NCBI RefSeq assembly: GCF_000953715.1
Contig: NZ_LN824141.1
Span: 1,242,501 to 1,306,500 of the forward strand
Direction of reading: 5' to 3'
DNA length: 64,000 nucleotides
From: Defluviitoga tunisiensis
GTDB taxonomy: Bacteria; Thermotogota; Thermotogae; Petrotogales; Petrotogaceae
Shown here: in pieces, positions 1-9,093 of the stretch
How positions within the stretch are numbered: the first letter of the stretch is position 1
Layout: every line of letters starts with the position of its first letter
Notes under the pieces: generated by a model
Database searches by the model: none
What the model saw: the letters and a program-made list of their open reading frames with translations, nothing else
Told to the model about the DNA's origin: nothing
Made by a program: the position numbers and the translations under genes

Positions 1-1086
1 TATTTGTTTTGAAATTACATAGACAGATGGTTCAGCTAAAATAGCAACGGCACCTAGTAAAAATCCAAAGAGTATTACTACTATTTTATTCTCGAAGGAA
101 GTAAGCGTACCTCCGATTGTTACACCAACATCCATAAATCCTCCGTTAGCGCCTGTTAGAAATAATACCGCACCTATGAATGTATGAACAAAACCTTTTA
201 TTATATTTAAAAAGGAATTTTTAGATAATTTGAAAGATATAACTTGAAAAACTAAGAATATTATTACTATTGGCAACAATGCCGATAACGTTTCAAGCAT
301 AATTGATGGAACCAATTTTAAAAAACTACCTGCAATAGAACTGGAAGTAATGTTATTACTTGTGTAATGGTTTATAGTATGTGACAAATCAGCGTTTCGT
401 ACGAAAATACTCATGATAAGCAAAGCAATTACCGCACCGCTTGTTGTAATACCAACTAAGCCAAAACTATCTTCTTCAGATTCTTTCCCAGCCCTTTTTG
501 AAAACAATCCAATGGCAAGTGATGAAATAAAAGGTACAGTTAGAACACCTGTTGTAGCTCCAGGTGCATCAAAAGAAATAGAAATAAATTCAGGAGGAGC
601 AATCAATGCGAGTATAAATATAATAGAGTAAATAATAGTTAAACACAGCCTTAGAGGGATATTAAACATAGGTCTAATAACCCCTAACGTAATTAAAACA
701 CCTACTCCAATTGAAACTGAAATGATAATAAGTGATTTTGAAATTGCACCTGCTGTAACATAATCTATCTGACCCGCTACAATATGTAAAACAGGTTCAA
801 CTACTGAGATACTGAATCCAAATAAGAAACATATTAATATGATTTTCCATATACTGTTGGTTTCTAGAATGGTCGAGCCCAGCATATCTCCCATCGGAAT
901 AATTGCTATATCTACTCCAATTAGAAATATAAATAAACCAAAAATAATCAAAACAGCCCCAATTAGAAATTTAATTAAGGGTGTTGTACCTAAAGGAACA
1001 ATTGTAAAATTCAGAATCAATACAATAATAGTAATAGGGATTACAGAGAATACAGCATCCCTAAACTTTTTCAATAGTACATTCAA
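1..1086 (-). CDS. DUF1538 family membrane protein (3' end outside window)
   Basis: About 362 codons are visible; the stop lies beyond position 1. The translation is strongly hydrophobic. It contains family-like stretches such as LIGVDIAIIPMGDMLGS, then EPVLHIVAGQ and later SFDAPGATTGVLTVPFISS, and a second half that begins to repeat the first (GALLFLTGANGGFMDVG-like, then LAEPSVYVIS). That duplicated layout matches DUF1538 integral membrane proteins, whose function is not established. The start is TTG at 1086, 6 nt after an AAGGATGTGA ribosome site; an in-frame TGA lies just upstream. It follows the sugar-acid kinase on the same strand but is separated from it by a terminator-like hairpin, so co-transcription is uncertain. 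It could be a transporter for the operon's substrate, but that is only inference from position. Confidence 0.75.
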   Translation of the reverse strand, partial: MNVLLKKFRDAVFSVIPITIIVLILNFTIVPLGTTPLIKFLIGAVLIIFGLFIFLIGVDIAIIPMGDMLGSTILETNSIWKIILICFLFGFSISVVEPVLHIVAGQIDYVTAGAISKSLIIISVSIGVGVLITLGVIRPMFNIPLRLCLTIIYSIIFILALIAPPEFISISFDAPGATTGVLTVPFISSLAIGLFSKRAGKESEEDSFGLVGITTSGAVIALLIMSIFVRNADLSHTINHYTSNNITSSSIAGSFLKLVPSIMLETLSALLPIVIIFLVFQVISFKLSKNSFLNIIKGFVHTFIGAVLFLTGANGGFMDVGVTIGGTLTSFENKIVVILFGFLLGAVAILAEPSVYVISKQI

Positions 1087-1149
1087 TATAGTTCACATCC
1101 TTTAGTTATTTTTTAGTGTAGATTTTAGTAATGAGTATGGAATTTTAAA

Positions 1150-1178
1150 GAAAAATGAGGAGAAATTATCTTCTCCTC
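1150..1178 (-). terminator. Intrinsic terminator after the FGGY kinase operon
   Basis: A perfect 8-bp stem GAGGAGAA / TTCTCCTC with loop ATTATC is followed on the minus strand by CATTTTTCTTT. It ends the kinase transcript and sits in the 147-nt gap before the DUF1538 gene. Confidence 0.6.
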
Positions 1179-1233
1179 TTATTATAATACAATATTAATA
1201 GCTTTATTTCAACGTGTTTTGTTACAGAAAGAT

Positions 1234-2727
1234 TTAATCTTTTGAAATAATGCTGTGCTTAATATATTTGTCATGATAGCAAGTAACCATTTCACTAAAG
1301 AATTCATAAAAGGATTCATACTTTTTTACGTTTACAGGATTGGGTTGATAACTATCTCCTTTTTTTATAAAAATTTTGCCTGCTTCTTTAAGATTTTTAT
1401 AGAGACCGATTTCAGTAAAAGCGAGCATTGCTTCGCCTATTAAGGTAGCATTTTCTGTGAGAGATTTAGTAACAGGCATATTGAAGATGTCTGCTAATAT
1501 TTGAGGCCAAACCTCGCTTTTGCTACCAGACCCTCCAACAGTTAGATATTTCAAATGAACGTTATTTTCTTCTAGAGCAATTTTTATAAGATTTAAACTG
1601 TAACCAATTCCTTCAAATATGGATCGTGCGAGATGTGAAGTGGTATGAGTAGTTTTTAAACCAAAGAAACTACCCGTTGCAAGGCTTCCTATCCTTGGGT
1701 CTCTTTCTCCAGTTAAAAAAGGAAAGCAGATTAAGCCATTTGATCCTGCTGAGGCTTTCAAAGCTTCCTTGTTTAGATCCTCATAATTCATGCCCTTTGC
1801 TATATTATTTATAAACCAATCGATAACAATACCTGCATTGTTTACTGCACCACCTGTTGCCCAAAGATTTGGAAGCAAAGCATAAGTTTGAAGTCTATAA
1901 TCACCACTTTTATCAAGTAAAGGTTTACTGTAAGCGCATCTGAACATAGCAGTAGTTCCAAGGTTACAAACGGCGTTATCTTCAAAGCCTCCCATTCCTA
2001 AGATCATAGCTCCACCATCATAAACACCGAGCATCACAGGAATTTGTTTTTTCAGTCCTATTTTATCAGCAACTTCTTTTTTGATAAGATCTGCTATAGC
2101 ATTTCCAGGTAATAATCTTGGGAGTTGTTCTTTTTTAATGCCCGCTTGCGCTATTAATTCATCATCCCAATCTTGTGTTTTGATATCTAATAGTTGAGTT
2201 GTAGAAGCTATGCTTGGTTCTGATATAAACTGTCCAGTTAAATTATATATAAAAAAACTTTTAATATCTAATATCTTGTATATGTTTCTAAAAACTTCCG
2301 GTTTTTCCTTTTTAAGCCATAAGATTCGTTGTAAAGTATAGTTAAATGCAGGTGGACATCCTGTTTTTTGATAGATTTTTTCTGTGGAGAATTTGTTTTC
2401 GAAATCTATCATTATCGATTGGGATCTAGTGTCTAATAACGTGATCATCCCAGTTAAGGGTTGATTGTTTTTATCTATAGGTAAGAAGCCAAATTGATAT
2501 CCAGATAATACTAATAGAGCGATTTCGTTTTCAAAACTAGGTACAATTTTTTGAGATAGTTCAAGAAAATCATCCCACAGCTCTTTGGGATTGTGTTCAG
2601 CAGCTCCTTCTTCGTTTCTATACATATTTATTTTTTTTGTTTCTTGAGAGACAACATTTCCCTGTTCGTTTACAATTGCGAGTTTCATGTTTGTTGTACC
2701 AACATCAAGAACTAGAACATGTTTCAT
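1234..2727 (-). CDS. FGGY-family carbohydrate kinase (gluconokinase/xylulokinase-like)
   Basis: The protein has 497 residues, the usual FGGY length. The N-terminal nucleotide-binding motif DVGTTNMK (residues 8-15), a GVYDGGAMILG segment around residue 235 carrying the probable catalytic aspartate, and the C-terminal LTVGGSGSKSEVWPQILAD block (near 400) identify an ATP-dependent sugar kinase. FGGY members phosphorylate xylulose, gluconate, glycerol or similar compounds, and the sequence alone does not settle which. The 6-phosphogluconate dehydrogenase two genes upstream makes gluconate an attractive substrate, but this is inference. It is the last of four closely spaced minus-strand genes, 25 nt after the dehydrogenase. 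ATG at 2727 follows an AGGAGAG site. Confidence 0.85.
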   Translation of the reverse strand: MKHVLVLDVGTTNMKLAIVNEQGNVVSQETKKINMYRNEEGAAEHNPKELWDDFLELSQKIVPSFENEIALLVLSGYQFGFLPIDKNNQPLTGMITLLDTRSQSIMIDFENKFSTEKIYQKTGCPPAFNYTLQRILWLKKEKPEVFRNIYKILDIKSFFIYNLTGQFISEPSIASTTQLLDIKTQDWDDELIAQAGIKKEQLPRLLPGNAIADLIKKEVADKIGLKKQIPVMLGVYDGGAMILGMGGFEDNAVCNLGTTAMFRCAYSKPLLDKSGDYRLQTYALLPNLWATGGAVNNAGIVIDWFINNIAKGMNYEDLNKEALKASAGSNGLICFPFLTGERDPRIGSLATGSFFGLKTTHTTSHLARSIFEGIGYSLNLIKIALEENNVHLKYLTVGGSGSKSEVWPQILADIFNMPVTKSLTENATLIGEAMLAFTEIGLYKNLKEAGKIFIKKGDSYQPNPVNVKKYESFYEFFSEMVTCYHDKYIKHSIISKD

Positions 2728-2752
2728 TGAAGAAACTCTCCTTTCTGGTTTT

Positions 2753-3784
2753 TTAGCGATTATTTTTACCTTGGAAGGTTTCTAGAATTTTTGATATGAC
2801 TTCAGGATTAACTATTTGATCAGGAATTTCACCATTTACTAATTTTTCAATGTCTTCAACCATTTTTTCGTCCATCTTTCTTAAGGAATAAGTTCCATAT
2901 CCTCCAATATGAGGCACGATATAGACATTTGGGAATTTTAACAGAGGATTGTCAGGTTCTATTGGCTCGGTTTCTAATACATCAAGTCCTGCAGCAAACA
3001 CTTTCCCTGTTTCTAGTGCTTCGACAAAATCTGGAAGATTTATTAATTCTCCTCTTGCAGTGTTAACGATTACTACTCCGTCTTTCATTTTTTGAAAGGC
3101 TTTCTTGTTGATAAAGTGGTAGTTTCCTTCATTGAGAGAAGCATTAAGACTAATTACGTCAGATTTTTTAAATAATTCATCGAATTCAACAGGTTGTACC
3201 CCTGTTTTTTCTATAACCTTGTCTGCTATGTATGGGTCATAAGCAATTACTTCTGATTTAAAACCTTCTTTTACTATTTCCCCAACTCTACTTCCAATGT
3301 TTCCGTAGCCAATAATACCTACGGTAATTTTTGAAAGTTCTTTTCCTACGAAGTTTTTCCTTTCATGCCATTTATTTTGTAGTACAGCTTGATATGCAGG
3401 GATTATACCTCTTAAACATATTAGCATCAAACTAACTGCTATTTCAGCTACTGCGTCTCGTTCGTGTACACCATAAACCCTTGTAACCATTACTTCATTT
3501 TCTGTAGCAGCCTTTATGTCTACATTATTGTAACCTATACCGTGACGAGCAATTAATTTTACGTCTTTGTTATATCTAAAAAACTCTTCAGAAAAAGTGG
3601 GGGTTACACTTGATATGACAAACGTGAAACCTTTTAGTTTTTTGGCTAAATTTTTTCCATTAATATTTGGATCAACTTCAATCCTTTCAATATCGCCTAT
3701 TTTTTTCAATCTTTGTATTAAATCCGGAAAGTATACCCCAAAGGTACTAGAATTTACAATGGCTATTTTGTAATTTTTACTCAC
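2753..3784 (-). CDS. D-2-hydroxyacid dehydrogenase (NAD-dependent)
   Basis: The protein has 343 residues with the two-domain arrangement of the D-isomer-specific 2-hydroxyacid dehydrogenases. The Rossmann fingerprint GIIGYGNIGSRVGE is near residue 155. The catalytic triad of the family is present: Arg in NTARGE, Glu in LDVLETEP and His in PHIGG. Such enzymes interconvert 2-oxoacids and D-2-hydroxyacids (glyoxylate, hydroxypyruvate, phosphoglycerate, sugar-derived acids). There is no ACT or other serine-sensing tail, so it is less likely to be SerA. Its place between 6-phosphogluconate dehydrogenase and a sugar kinase suggests a sugar-acid role, for example a 2-ketogluconate-type reductase. 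The start ATG at 3784 follows GAGGAGGC. Confidence 0.85.
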   Translation of the reverse strand: MSKNYKIAIVNSSTFGVYFPDLIQRLKKIGDIERIEVDPNINGKNLAKKLKGFTFVISSVTPTFSEEFFRYNKDVKLIARHGIGYNNVDIKAATENEVMVTRVYGVHERDAVAEIAVSLMLICLRGIIPAYQAVLQNKWHERKNFVGKELSKITVGIIGYGNIGSRVGEIVKEGFKSEVIAYDPYIADKVIEKTGVQPVEFDELFKKSDVISLNASLNEGNYHFINKKAFQKMKDGVVIVNTARGELINLPDFVEALETGKVFAAGLDVLETEPIEPDNPLLKFPNVYIVPHIGGYGTYSLRKMDEKMVEDIEKLVNGEIPDQIVNPEVISKILETFQGKNNR

Positions 3785-3815
3785 AAAGATGCCTCCTCAT
3801 TTTATAGATGAGCTT

Positions 3816-3839
3816 AGATTAAAAAGACCTTTTTAATCT
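3816..3839 (-). other. AT-rich hairpin in the gnd-dehydrogenase spacer
   Basis: A perfect 10-bp inverted repeat AGATTAAAAA / TTTTTAATCT with a 4-nt loop lies in the 77-nt gap after the gnd stop codon. It has no GC core, so it is a weak terminator at best. It may be an mRNA processing or stability hairpin that uncouples the two halves of the operon. Confidence 0.4.
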
Positions 3840-3861
3840 CGGAGATTTTTAAATGTAAAAT

Positions 3862-5280
3862 TTAGATATTATGTATATCCTGCCATTCAGTATGGAATAT
3901 ACCTTCTTTATCTTTTCTTTGGTATGTGTGAGCTCCAAAAAAATCTCTTTGAGCCTGTATTAAATTAGCAGGTAATTCTTTAGATCTTAATCCATCAAAA
4001 TAATCGAGAGCTGAAGCAAAAGCAGGGATAGGAATTCCAATTTTTTTAATCTCAGAGACCACTTCTCTTAATTTTGGTATTCTATTTTCGAAATCTTTTC
4101 TGAATTCTTCAGAAATTATTAAATTCACTAGGTTTGGTTTTGATTTAAAAGATTTTTGAATGGGTTTTAATAGAGCAGACCTAATAATACAGCCGTCTTC
4201 CCAGATTCTTGCTACTTCTGAAAGATCAAGTCCATATCCGTATTCAGATGAGGCAACCTGGAGCAATTTCATACCTTCCGCATAAGCTATTATTGTTGCG
4301 ATATACAAAGCATCTCTAACAGAATTTATAAAATCATTGTTTAGTGAATTGTTTACAGGGGTGTCAAATATATTCCCTATTTCTAATCTTTCATGCTTAA
4401 TTGCTGAAAGTGTTCTAGCATTAACCGCTGCATTAATCGTAGGGATAGAGATATTCAAGTCAAGCGCATCTTGTACGCTCCATTTTCCAGTTCCTTTTTG
4501 TTGAGCACTGTCTAGTATAACGTCAACTAAAGGTTTTCCTGTTTCTTCATCTTTCCATTCTAATATTTTGTAGGTTATCTCCATTAAATAAGATTTGTGC
4601 TCATCGTTCCATTTTTTGAAAATTTCATGCATTTCATCAGCAGATAACCTAAATACTTTTCTCATTATATCGTAGGCTTCTGAGATTAATTCCATAATTG
4701 CGTATTCAATACCATTATGGACCATCTTTACATAATGACCACTTGATGATGGACCTAGATAAGCTACACAAGGTCCATCTTCAGTTTTTGCAGCTATGGC
4801 CTCAAAAATATCCTTCATTTCTTCATATGCGGATTTATCTCCACCTGGCATAATCGAAGGGCCATGAAGTGCCCCATATTCACCGCCACTTATTCCTGTA
4901 CCTAAAAACCTTATTCCTTTGTCTTGTAGATATTTAAATCGTCTGTTCGTATCTTTATAATGAGAGTTTCCACCGTCAATAATTATGTCACCTTTTTCTA
5001 AGTTAGGAAGGAGCTGTTCTATAACATCGTCAACCGGTTTTCCAGCTTTAACCATTAGCATTATTTTTCGAGGCCTATTTAGAGATTTAGCTAGTTCTTC
5101 ATAAGTATATGTACCTAATATATTTTTATTGCTAGCTCTTTCTTCGATGAATTTTTTTGTTTTATCGTGATCCCTGTTGTACACTGCCACTTTATATCCT
5201 TTGGATTCTATATTTAACGCCAAGTTTTGACCCATTACAGCCATTCCAACTACTCCGATATCACACTTTTCCAAGCTCAT
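3862..5280 (-). CDS. gnd: 6-phosphogluconate dehydrogenase, decarboxylating
   Basis: The 472-residue protein is full length for the family. Motifs include the dinucleotide-binding GMAVMGQNLALN (about residues 11-22), the substrate site GTGISGGEYGALHGPSIMPGG (near 127-147), the catalytic lysine region VKMVHNGIEY, and the C-terminal SAQQKGTGKW signature. It oxidises 6-phosphogluconate to ribulose 5-phosphate and CO2 with NAD(P)+ in the oxidative pentose phosphate pathway. It lies inside a sugar-acid operon rather than beside glucose-6-phosphate dehydrogenase. This suggests use on phosphogluconate formed by the downstream kinase. ATG at 5280 is preceded by AAGGAGTTGA. Confidence 0.95.
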   Translation of the reverse strand: MSLEKCDIGVVGMAVMGQNLALNIESKGYKVAVYNRDHDKTKKFIEERASNKNILGTYTYEELAKSLNRPRKIMLMVKAGKPVDDVIEQLLPNLEKGDIIIDGGNSHYKDTNRRFKYLQDKGIRFLGTGISGGEYGALHGPSIMPGGDKSAYEEMKDIFEAIAAKTEDGPCVAYLGPSSSGHYVKMVHNGIEYAIMELISEAYDIMRKVFRLSADEMHEIFKKWNDEHKSYLMEITYKILEWKDEETGKPLVDVILDSAQQKGTGKWSVQDALDLNISIPTINAAVNARTLSAIKHERLEIGNIFDTPVNNSLNNDFINSVRDALYIATIIAYAEGMKLLQVASSEYGYGLDLSEVARIWEDGCIIRSALLKPIQKSFKSKPNLVNLIISEEFRKDFENRIPKLREVVSEIKKIGIPIPAFASALDYFDGLRSKELPANLIQAQRDFFGAHTYQRKDKEGIFHTEWQDIHNI

Positions 5281-5336
5281 TAAATCAACTCCTTATTTTT
5301 GTTGTTGATGAATTATTATTAGGTGTAAAATATTGT

Positions 5337-6158
5337 TTAGACCCCGCTGTAGGCAGAAAATCCTCCATCAATCGGAACAACTATACCATTGACAAACGAT
5401 GATTTTTCACTTATTAACCAAAGAATAGTTGAGATTAGATCTTGAGGTGTACCAAATCTTTCCATTGGAGTATGTTCTAAAATTTTATTGCCTCTTGTAG
5501 TTAAGCTTCCATCATCATTTGTTAGTAAAAACTTATTTTGATTTGTTAGTAAGAAACCAGGAGCTACCGCATTAACCCTTATCTTTTTAGAGTAATTGTG
5601 GTTCATATGAACAGCTAACCATTGTGTGAAATTACTTACAGCTGCTTTTGCAGCAGAGTATGCAGGTATATTTGTTAGAGGTCTAAAGGCATTCATAGAA
5701 GAAATGTTAATAATTTGTCCTTCACCTTTTTCAGCAAAATATTCCCCAAAAACCTGGCTAGCTAAAAAAGTACCAAGAAAATTTAAGTTGAATACCCATT
5801 GAACGGCGTCTTGAGGCAATTCAAAAAAACTTTTATCTTGACTTGTAGTTGCCGATGGATGATTTCCACCTGCACCATTTATCAATACATCTATTTTACC
5901 AAAATTCAATATCGTTTCTTCTTTTGCTTTTAATAATTGTTCTTTTTCTAGTACGTTGGTTTTTAAAACAATGTGTTTGATATTTTTTTCTGAGAGTTCT
6001 TTGCTTAGTTTTTCCATGGCAGATTCTGATAAATCTAAGACAACAATGTTTGCGCCTAAACTACCTAAAGTTCTTGCCATTTCAGAGCAAATTATCCCAG
6101 CTCCACCCGTAATTACGATAGTTTTATCTTTTACATCGAAAAAATCAGAAATGTTCAT
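5337..6158 (-). CDS. SDR oxidoreductase, mannonate/fructuronate reductase-type
   Basis: A classical short-chain dehydrogenase of about 273 residues. The cofactor motif TGGAGIICSEMA is near residue 14, followed by NGAGGNHPS, the catalytic Ser in NISSMNAF, and the YSAAKAAV motif (Tyr and Lys). The distinctive HMNHNYSKKIRVNAVAPGFL stretch and the GGFSAYSGV end match the SDR subgroup annotated as D-mannonate oxidoreductase (fructuronate reductase). Inference: NAD(P)H-dependent interconversion of a hexuronate or aldonate intermediate. An upstream extension to 6194 is open, but ATG at 6158 has the good site GGGAGAG nine bases before it and matches family N-termini. It is the promoter-proximal gene of the operon. 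Confidence 0.85.
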   Translation of the reverse strand: MNISDFFDVKDKTIVITGGAGIICSEMARTLGSLGANIVVLDLSESAMEKLSKELSEKNIKHIVLKTNVLEKEQLLKAKEETILNFGKIDVLINGAGGNHPSATTSQDKSFFELPQDAVQWVFNLNFLGTFLASQVFGEYFAEKGEGQIINISSMNAFRPLTNIPAYSAAKAAVSNFTQWLAVHMNHNYSKKIRVNAVAPGFLLTNQNKFLLTNDDGSLTTRGNKILEHTPMERFGTPQDLISTILWLISEKSSFVNGIVVPIDGGFSAYSGV

Positions 6159-6186
6159 ATCTTTCACTCTCCCTATATAAATTATA

Positions 6187-6219
6187 TTACTCATTTTAGA
6201 AAATCTTCATTTTTAAAGT
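6187..6219 (-). repeat. Short copy of the CTTTAGAAAT leader element before the SDR gene
   Basis: Read on the minus strand, the sequence ACTTTAAAAATGAAGATTTTC is followed by TAAAATGAGTAA. It closely matches the left part of the larger element at 31408-31456 and ends in the same AGTAA signature. It lies 20-30 nt upstream of the SDR ribosome site, the same position as the other copies in this window. Confidence 0.5.
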
Positions 6220-6459
6220 TCCTATAAATTATCTAAAAACATCTATAATATATTATACAATTAATTCATTCTAAAATGAAATTAATTAAAATATCATTAA
6301 TCCGATTTATTTGTTAAAAATCGTTTATAATCATTATTAATGATGAATAATAAACAAAATATTGTATTAATTTTTTTATTAAACATGTTTTTATAGCAAT
6401 TTTAGCAATAATTTGATACAATTATATAGGTAAACAATTTATAATTAAGGATTTTAAAG
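6220..6459. promoter_or_regulatory. Divergent promoter region with palindromes
   Basis: This non-coding gap separates the minus-strand SDR operon from the plus-strand phosphoesterase. A minus-strand -10 box TATAAT is at 6252-6257. Just upstream, where a -35 would fall, is an inverted repeat TTCATT-CTAA-AATGAA (6265-6280). A second perfect palindrome, ATCATTATTAATGAT, is at 6330-6344. These are plausible repressor sites. For the plus gene a TATAAT at about 6440 sits 15 nt before its start. Confidence 0.45.
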
Positions 6460-7191
6460 ATGATAGACATTATGTGCGTATCAGATGAAGAAGTATTCTT
6501 ACAGAATAAAGAAAATAGAAAAATTGATTTACTCATATCTGCCGGAGATCTTTCTCCGGGATACCTTGATTATCTTGTTAATGAGTTTAAACCGACGTTT
6601 AGTATAATGGTACACGGAAATCATGATAAAAAATTTTTTTCAAAGACTTATGAAGAGGAAAATTATTCGTTTTCTAAGGTATATAAAGGTATTTACGTTC
6701 TTAATCATGGTATTATTAATTTAAAGAAATTTATAAATAAAGATATTGTTGTTGCAGGATTTTCTGGTGCCTTATCATATGGATATAGGCCTTTTCATTT
6801 CTCAGAAAATGATGTTCAAAAATTTAAAAGAGAAATTTTTTTTAAGAGCTCTTTCAGAGGGAACGAGTATAAATTTATAGATATAATGGTAACTCATAAT
6901 GCACCATATGTAAAAGGGACAATTCAAAGATATAGTCAATCACATCCTCCTTCAATTAATCTAGGAAAACTATTCTATTCTTTACGTCCAAAAATATGGA
7001 TTTATGGTCATATTCATCCTAGATATGGGCAGCAGGAATTAGATTTTGTAATTGAAAATTCAAAACATAAATGTTATTTAATAAATGCAATTCCTTATAA
7101 ATTTATAAAATACGACGAAGAAAACAAAGAAGTTGTTGAGATAGAAACATTTAAAAGAATCGAACCAAAGTTAGTTTTAATTAACCAATAA
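6460..7191 (+). CDS. Metallophosphoesterase (calcineurin-like)
   Basis: A 243-residue soluble protein with the calcineurin-like motif order: an N-terminal acidic motif VSDEE (a variant of the usual DxH), SAGDLS near residue 28, HGNHDK near 52, VTHNAP near 146 and GHIHPR near 187. These residues normally bind two metal ions and hydrolyse phosphomono- or phosphodiesters. The first ligand motif lacks the typical histidine, so metal use or activity may differ. No signal peptide is visible. The next gene starts 19 nt downstream on the same strand, so the two are probably co-transcribed. Substrate unknown. Confidence 0.8.
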   Translation: MIDIMCVSDEEVFLQNKENRKIDLLISAGDLSPGYLDYLVNEFKPTFSIMVHGNHDKKFFSKTYEEENYSFSKVYKGIYVLNHGIINLKKFINKDIVVAGFSGALSYGYRPFHFSENDVQKFKREIFFKSSFRGNEYKFIDIMVTHNAPYVKGTIQRYSQSHPPSINLGKLFYSLRPKIWIYGHIHPRYGQQELDFVIENSKHKCYLINAIPYKFIKYDEENKEVVEIETFKRIEPKLVLINQ

Positions 7192-7209
7192 AAATTTGGG
7201 GGTAGAAAA

Positions 7210-9087
7210 ATGTATAAGTCGTATAGAACTCAGGCTCGGACTGAATACGAAAAAGCCAATAGGATTGCAAAAAGAGATTTTTTACTGAGTATTTCTAGAG
7301 GAGAAGAGGGGTACTTACAGGCGCTTGAAGATATTATACAGAATGTTGAAATTGCTAAAGAACAAAACTTGGGAATTATAGACATTCCTATTGAAAGGAT
7401 TAAAGGCACTTATTATCATTCAAGGGCAATGTCTTTTTCTAGTAATTTTTATCCTTTGATGAAAATCGATACAGAATTTGCGAGTAAGTGGATGAGTTTA
7501 TACGAAATTCATTATAAAGAGGGAATAAGTGATCCTATTGTAGCCTACGAATATCTCAATTGGTTTTATGTTGTTGAGGGAAATAAAAGAGTTAGTATAT
7601 TAAAATATTTAAATGCTTTTTCTATCCGTGGAGAGGTAAAAAGATTAATACCAAAATGGGACGAAAATGATCCTCAAATAAGAATTTATTATGAATTTTT
7701 AGATTTTTATGATAAAACAAAAATTAATATAATTTGGTTTAATAAAGAAGGAAAGTTCAATGAATTATATGAACTGATAAAAGATTATCAGAAGAGAAGT
7801 GATTTTGTAGAAAATAAATATGATGAATTAATTTCTTCTGTTTATTTGCCATTTAGAAAAGCGTATAGAGACCTCGCTAAAGATAGACTTAAACTTCCAG
7901 AAGAAGAGGCATTTATTGAGTATATAAAGAGGTTTGGATTAGATAATGTACCTGAAATAGAGAGAGAAATGAGAAGACAAGTTGAAATTCTAATTGAAGA
8001 ATTATCAGAAGAAAAAGTTAAACCGGTTACACCTTTATTTAAGATTCCAGGACTTTTGGCTGGTACACCTTTAAAGGTTGCATTTATCTATAACACAGCA
8101 ATTGAAGAATCTGCATGGACATATTCTCATGAATTAGGTAGGAGATATGTTCAGGAAAGGCTTAAAGGCGAAATAATAACTAAATGTTATGAAAAAGTTA
8201 CTAATGCTAAAATATATGAACAAGTCATGGAAGAGTTAGAAAAAGAAAAGTTTGATCTTATCTTTACAACTAGTTTTGATTTTTTATATGAACAGCAGCT
8301 TAGCGCTTTTCATAATGTTAAGTTCATGTATTTTTCTGGTTATAAATCTCCCGAGGATATTAATACCTATTTTGGTAGGATGTATGAACCTAGATTTCTA
8401 GCAGGTATGGTAGCAGGAGCAATGACTAAAAGTAATAATCTAGGTTATGTTGCGTCATATGGAATTCCAGAGGTAATTATGGGTATAAACGCTTTTGCGT
8501 TAGGCGCAAGATCTGTTAACTCAAGGGCTAGAGTTCATGTGGGCTGGACAAATACATGGCATAATTCAGAATATGAAAGACGAACAGCTGAATATTTAAT
8601 AAAAGATTTAGGAGTGGACGTTATAACGCATCATCAAGATTCTGCAGAGGTGTTAAAGGTAGGAGAAAAATATAGCGTATATACAATTGGCTACCATTAT
8701 GACATGAGAGAACATGCCCCTACTACTTATTTAACATCAGTGGTTTGGAATTGGGGAGTTTATTATGAATCTATTATTAGAGATGTGCTGAGGGGTTCCA
8801 ACTTTTCTTTGTTTAGATTGTTTTCAGGTTCAGAAAAGATAGAAAAGTTTTGGGGAGGCTTGAAGAGTGGGGTTGTTGATTTAGCTCCTATGAGTAAGCT
8901 TGTACTTCCTCAAATAAAAAATATTGTTGAATTAGTTAAGTATGACATAAAAACAGAAGAATTTCATCCTTTTAGGGGCCCAATATTTGATAGAGAAGGT
9001 AACCTAAGAGTTCCTGAAGGAGAAGATTTAAATGACGAAGAGCTTATAAAAATGGACTGGTTTGTAGATAATATTTATTATTCATGA
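7210..9087 (+). CDS. Cytoplasmic BMP-domain protein with ParB-like N-terminal region
   Basis: The protein has 625 residues. The C-terminal two thirds (from about 290, KVAFIYNTAIEESAWTYSHELGRR) is a BMP/PnrA-type periplasmic-binding fold, normally the nucleoside- or purine-binding component of an ABC importer. Here there is no signal peptide or lipobox. The first ~280 residues form a separate domain with VVEGNKRVSILKYLNA (near 125), which resembles the GxxR core of ParB/Srx-like domains. Similar cytoplasmic two-domain proteins occur in Clostridia, usually annotated as BMP transporters, but location argues for an intracellular sensor or regulator. It forms an operon with the phosphoesterase and is preceded by GGGGG. 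Function is unassigned. Confidence 0.7.
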   Translation: MYKSYRTQARTEYEKANRIAKRDFLLSISRGEEGYLQALEDIIQNVEIAKEQNLGIIDIPIERIKGTYYHSRAMSFSSNFYPLMKIDTEFASKWMSLYEIHYKEGISDPIVAYEYLNWFYVVEGNKRVSILKYLNAFSIRGEVKRLIPKWDENDPQIRIYYEFLDFYDKTKINIIWFNKEGKFNELYELIKDYQKRSDFVENKYDELISSVYLPFRKAYRDLAKDRLKLPEEEAFIEYIKRFGLDNVPEIEREMRRQVEILIEELSEEKVKPVTPLFKIPGLLAGTPLKVAFIYNTAIEESAWTYSHELGRRYVQERLKGEIITKCYEKVTNAKIYEQVMEELEKEKFDLIFTTSFDFLYEQQLSAFHNVKFMYFSGYKSPEDINTYFGRMYEPRFLAGMVAGAMTKSNNLGYVASYGIPEVIMGINAFALGARSVNSRARVHVGWTNTWHNSEYERRTAEYLIKDLGVDVITHHQDSAEVLKVGEKYSVYTIGYHYDMREHAPTTYLTSVVWNWGVYYESIIRDVLRGSNFSLFRLFSGSEKIEKFWGGLKSGVVDLAPMSKLVLPQIKNIVELVKYDIKTEEFHPFRGPIFDREGNLRVPEGEDLNDEELIKMDWFVDNIYYS

Positions 9088-9093
9088 AATAAA

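Noticed and set aside
413-1105. Plus-strand open frames opposite the DUF1538 gene
   Set aside because: The minus strand gives a continuous membrane protein with family motifs; the plus frames are low-complexity shadows.
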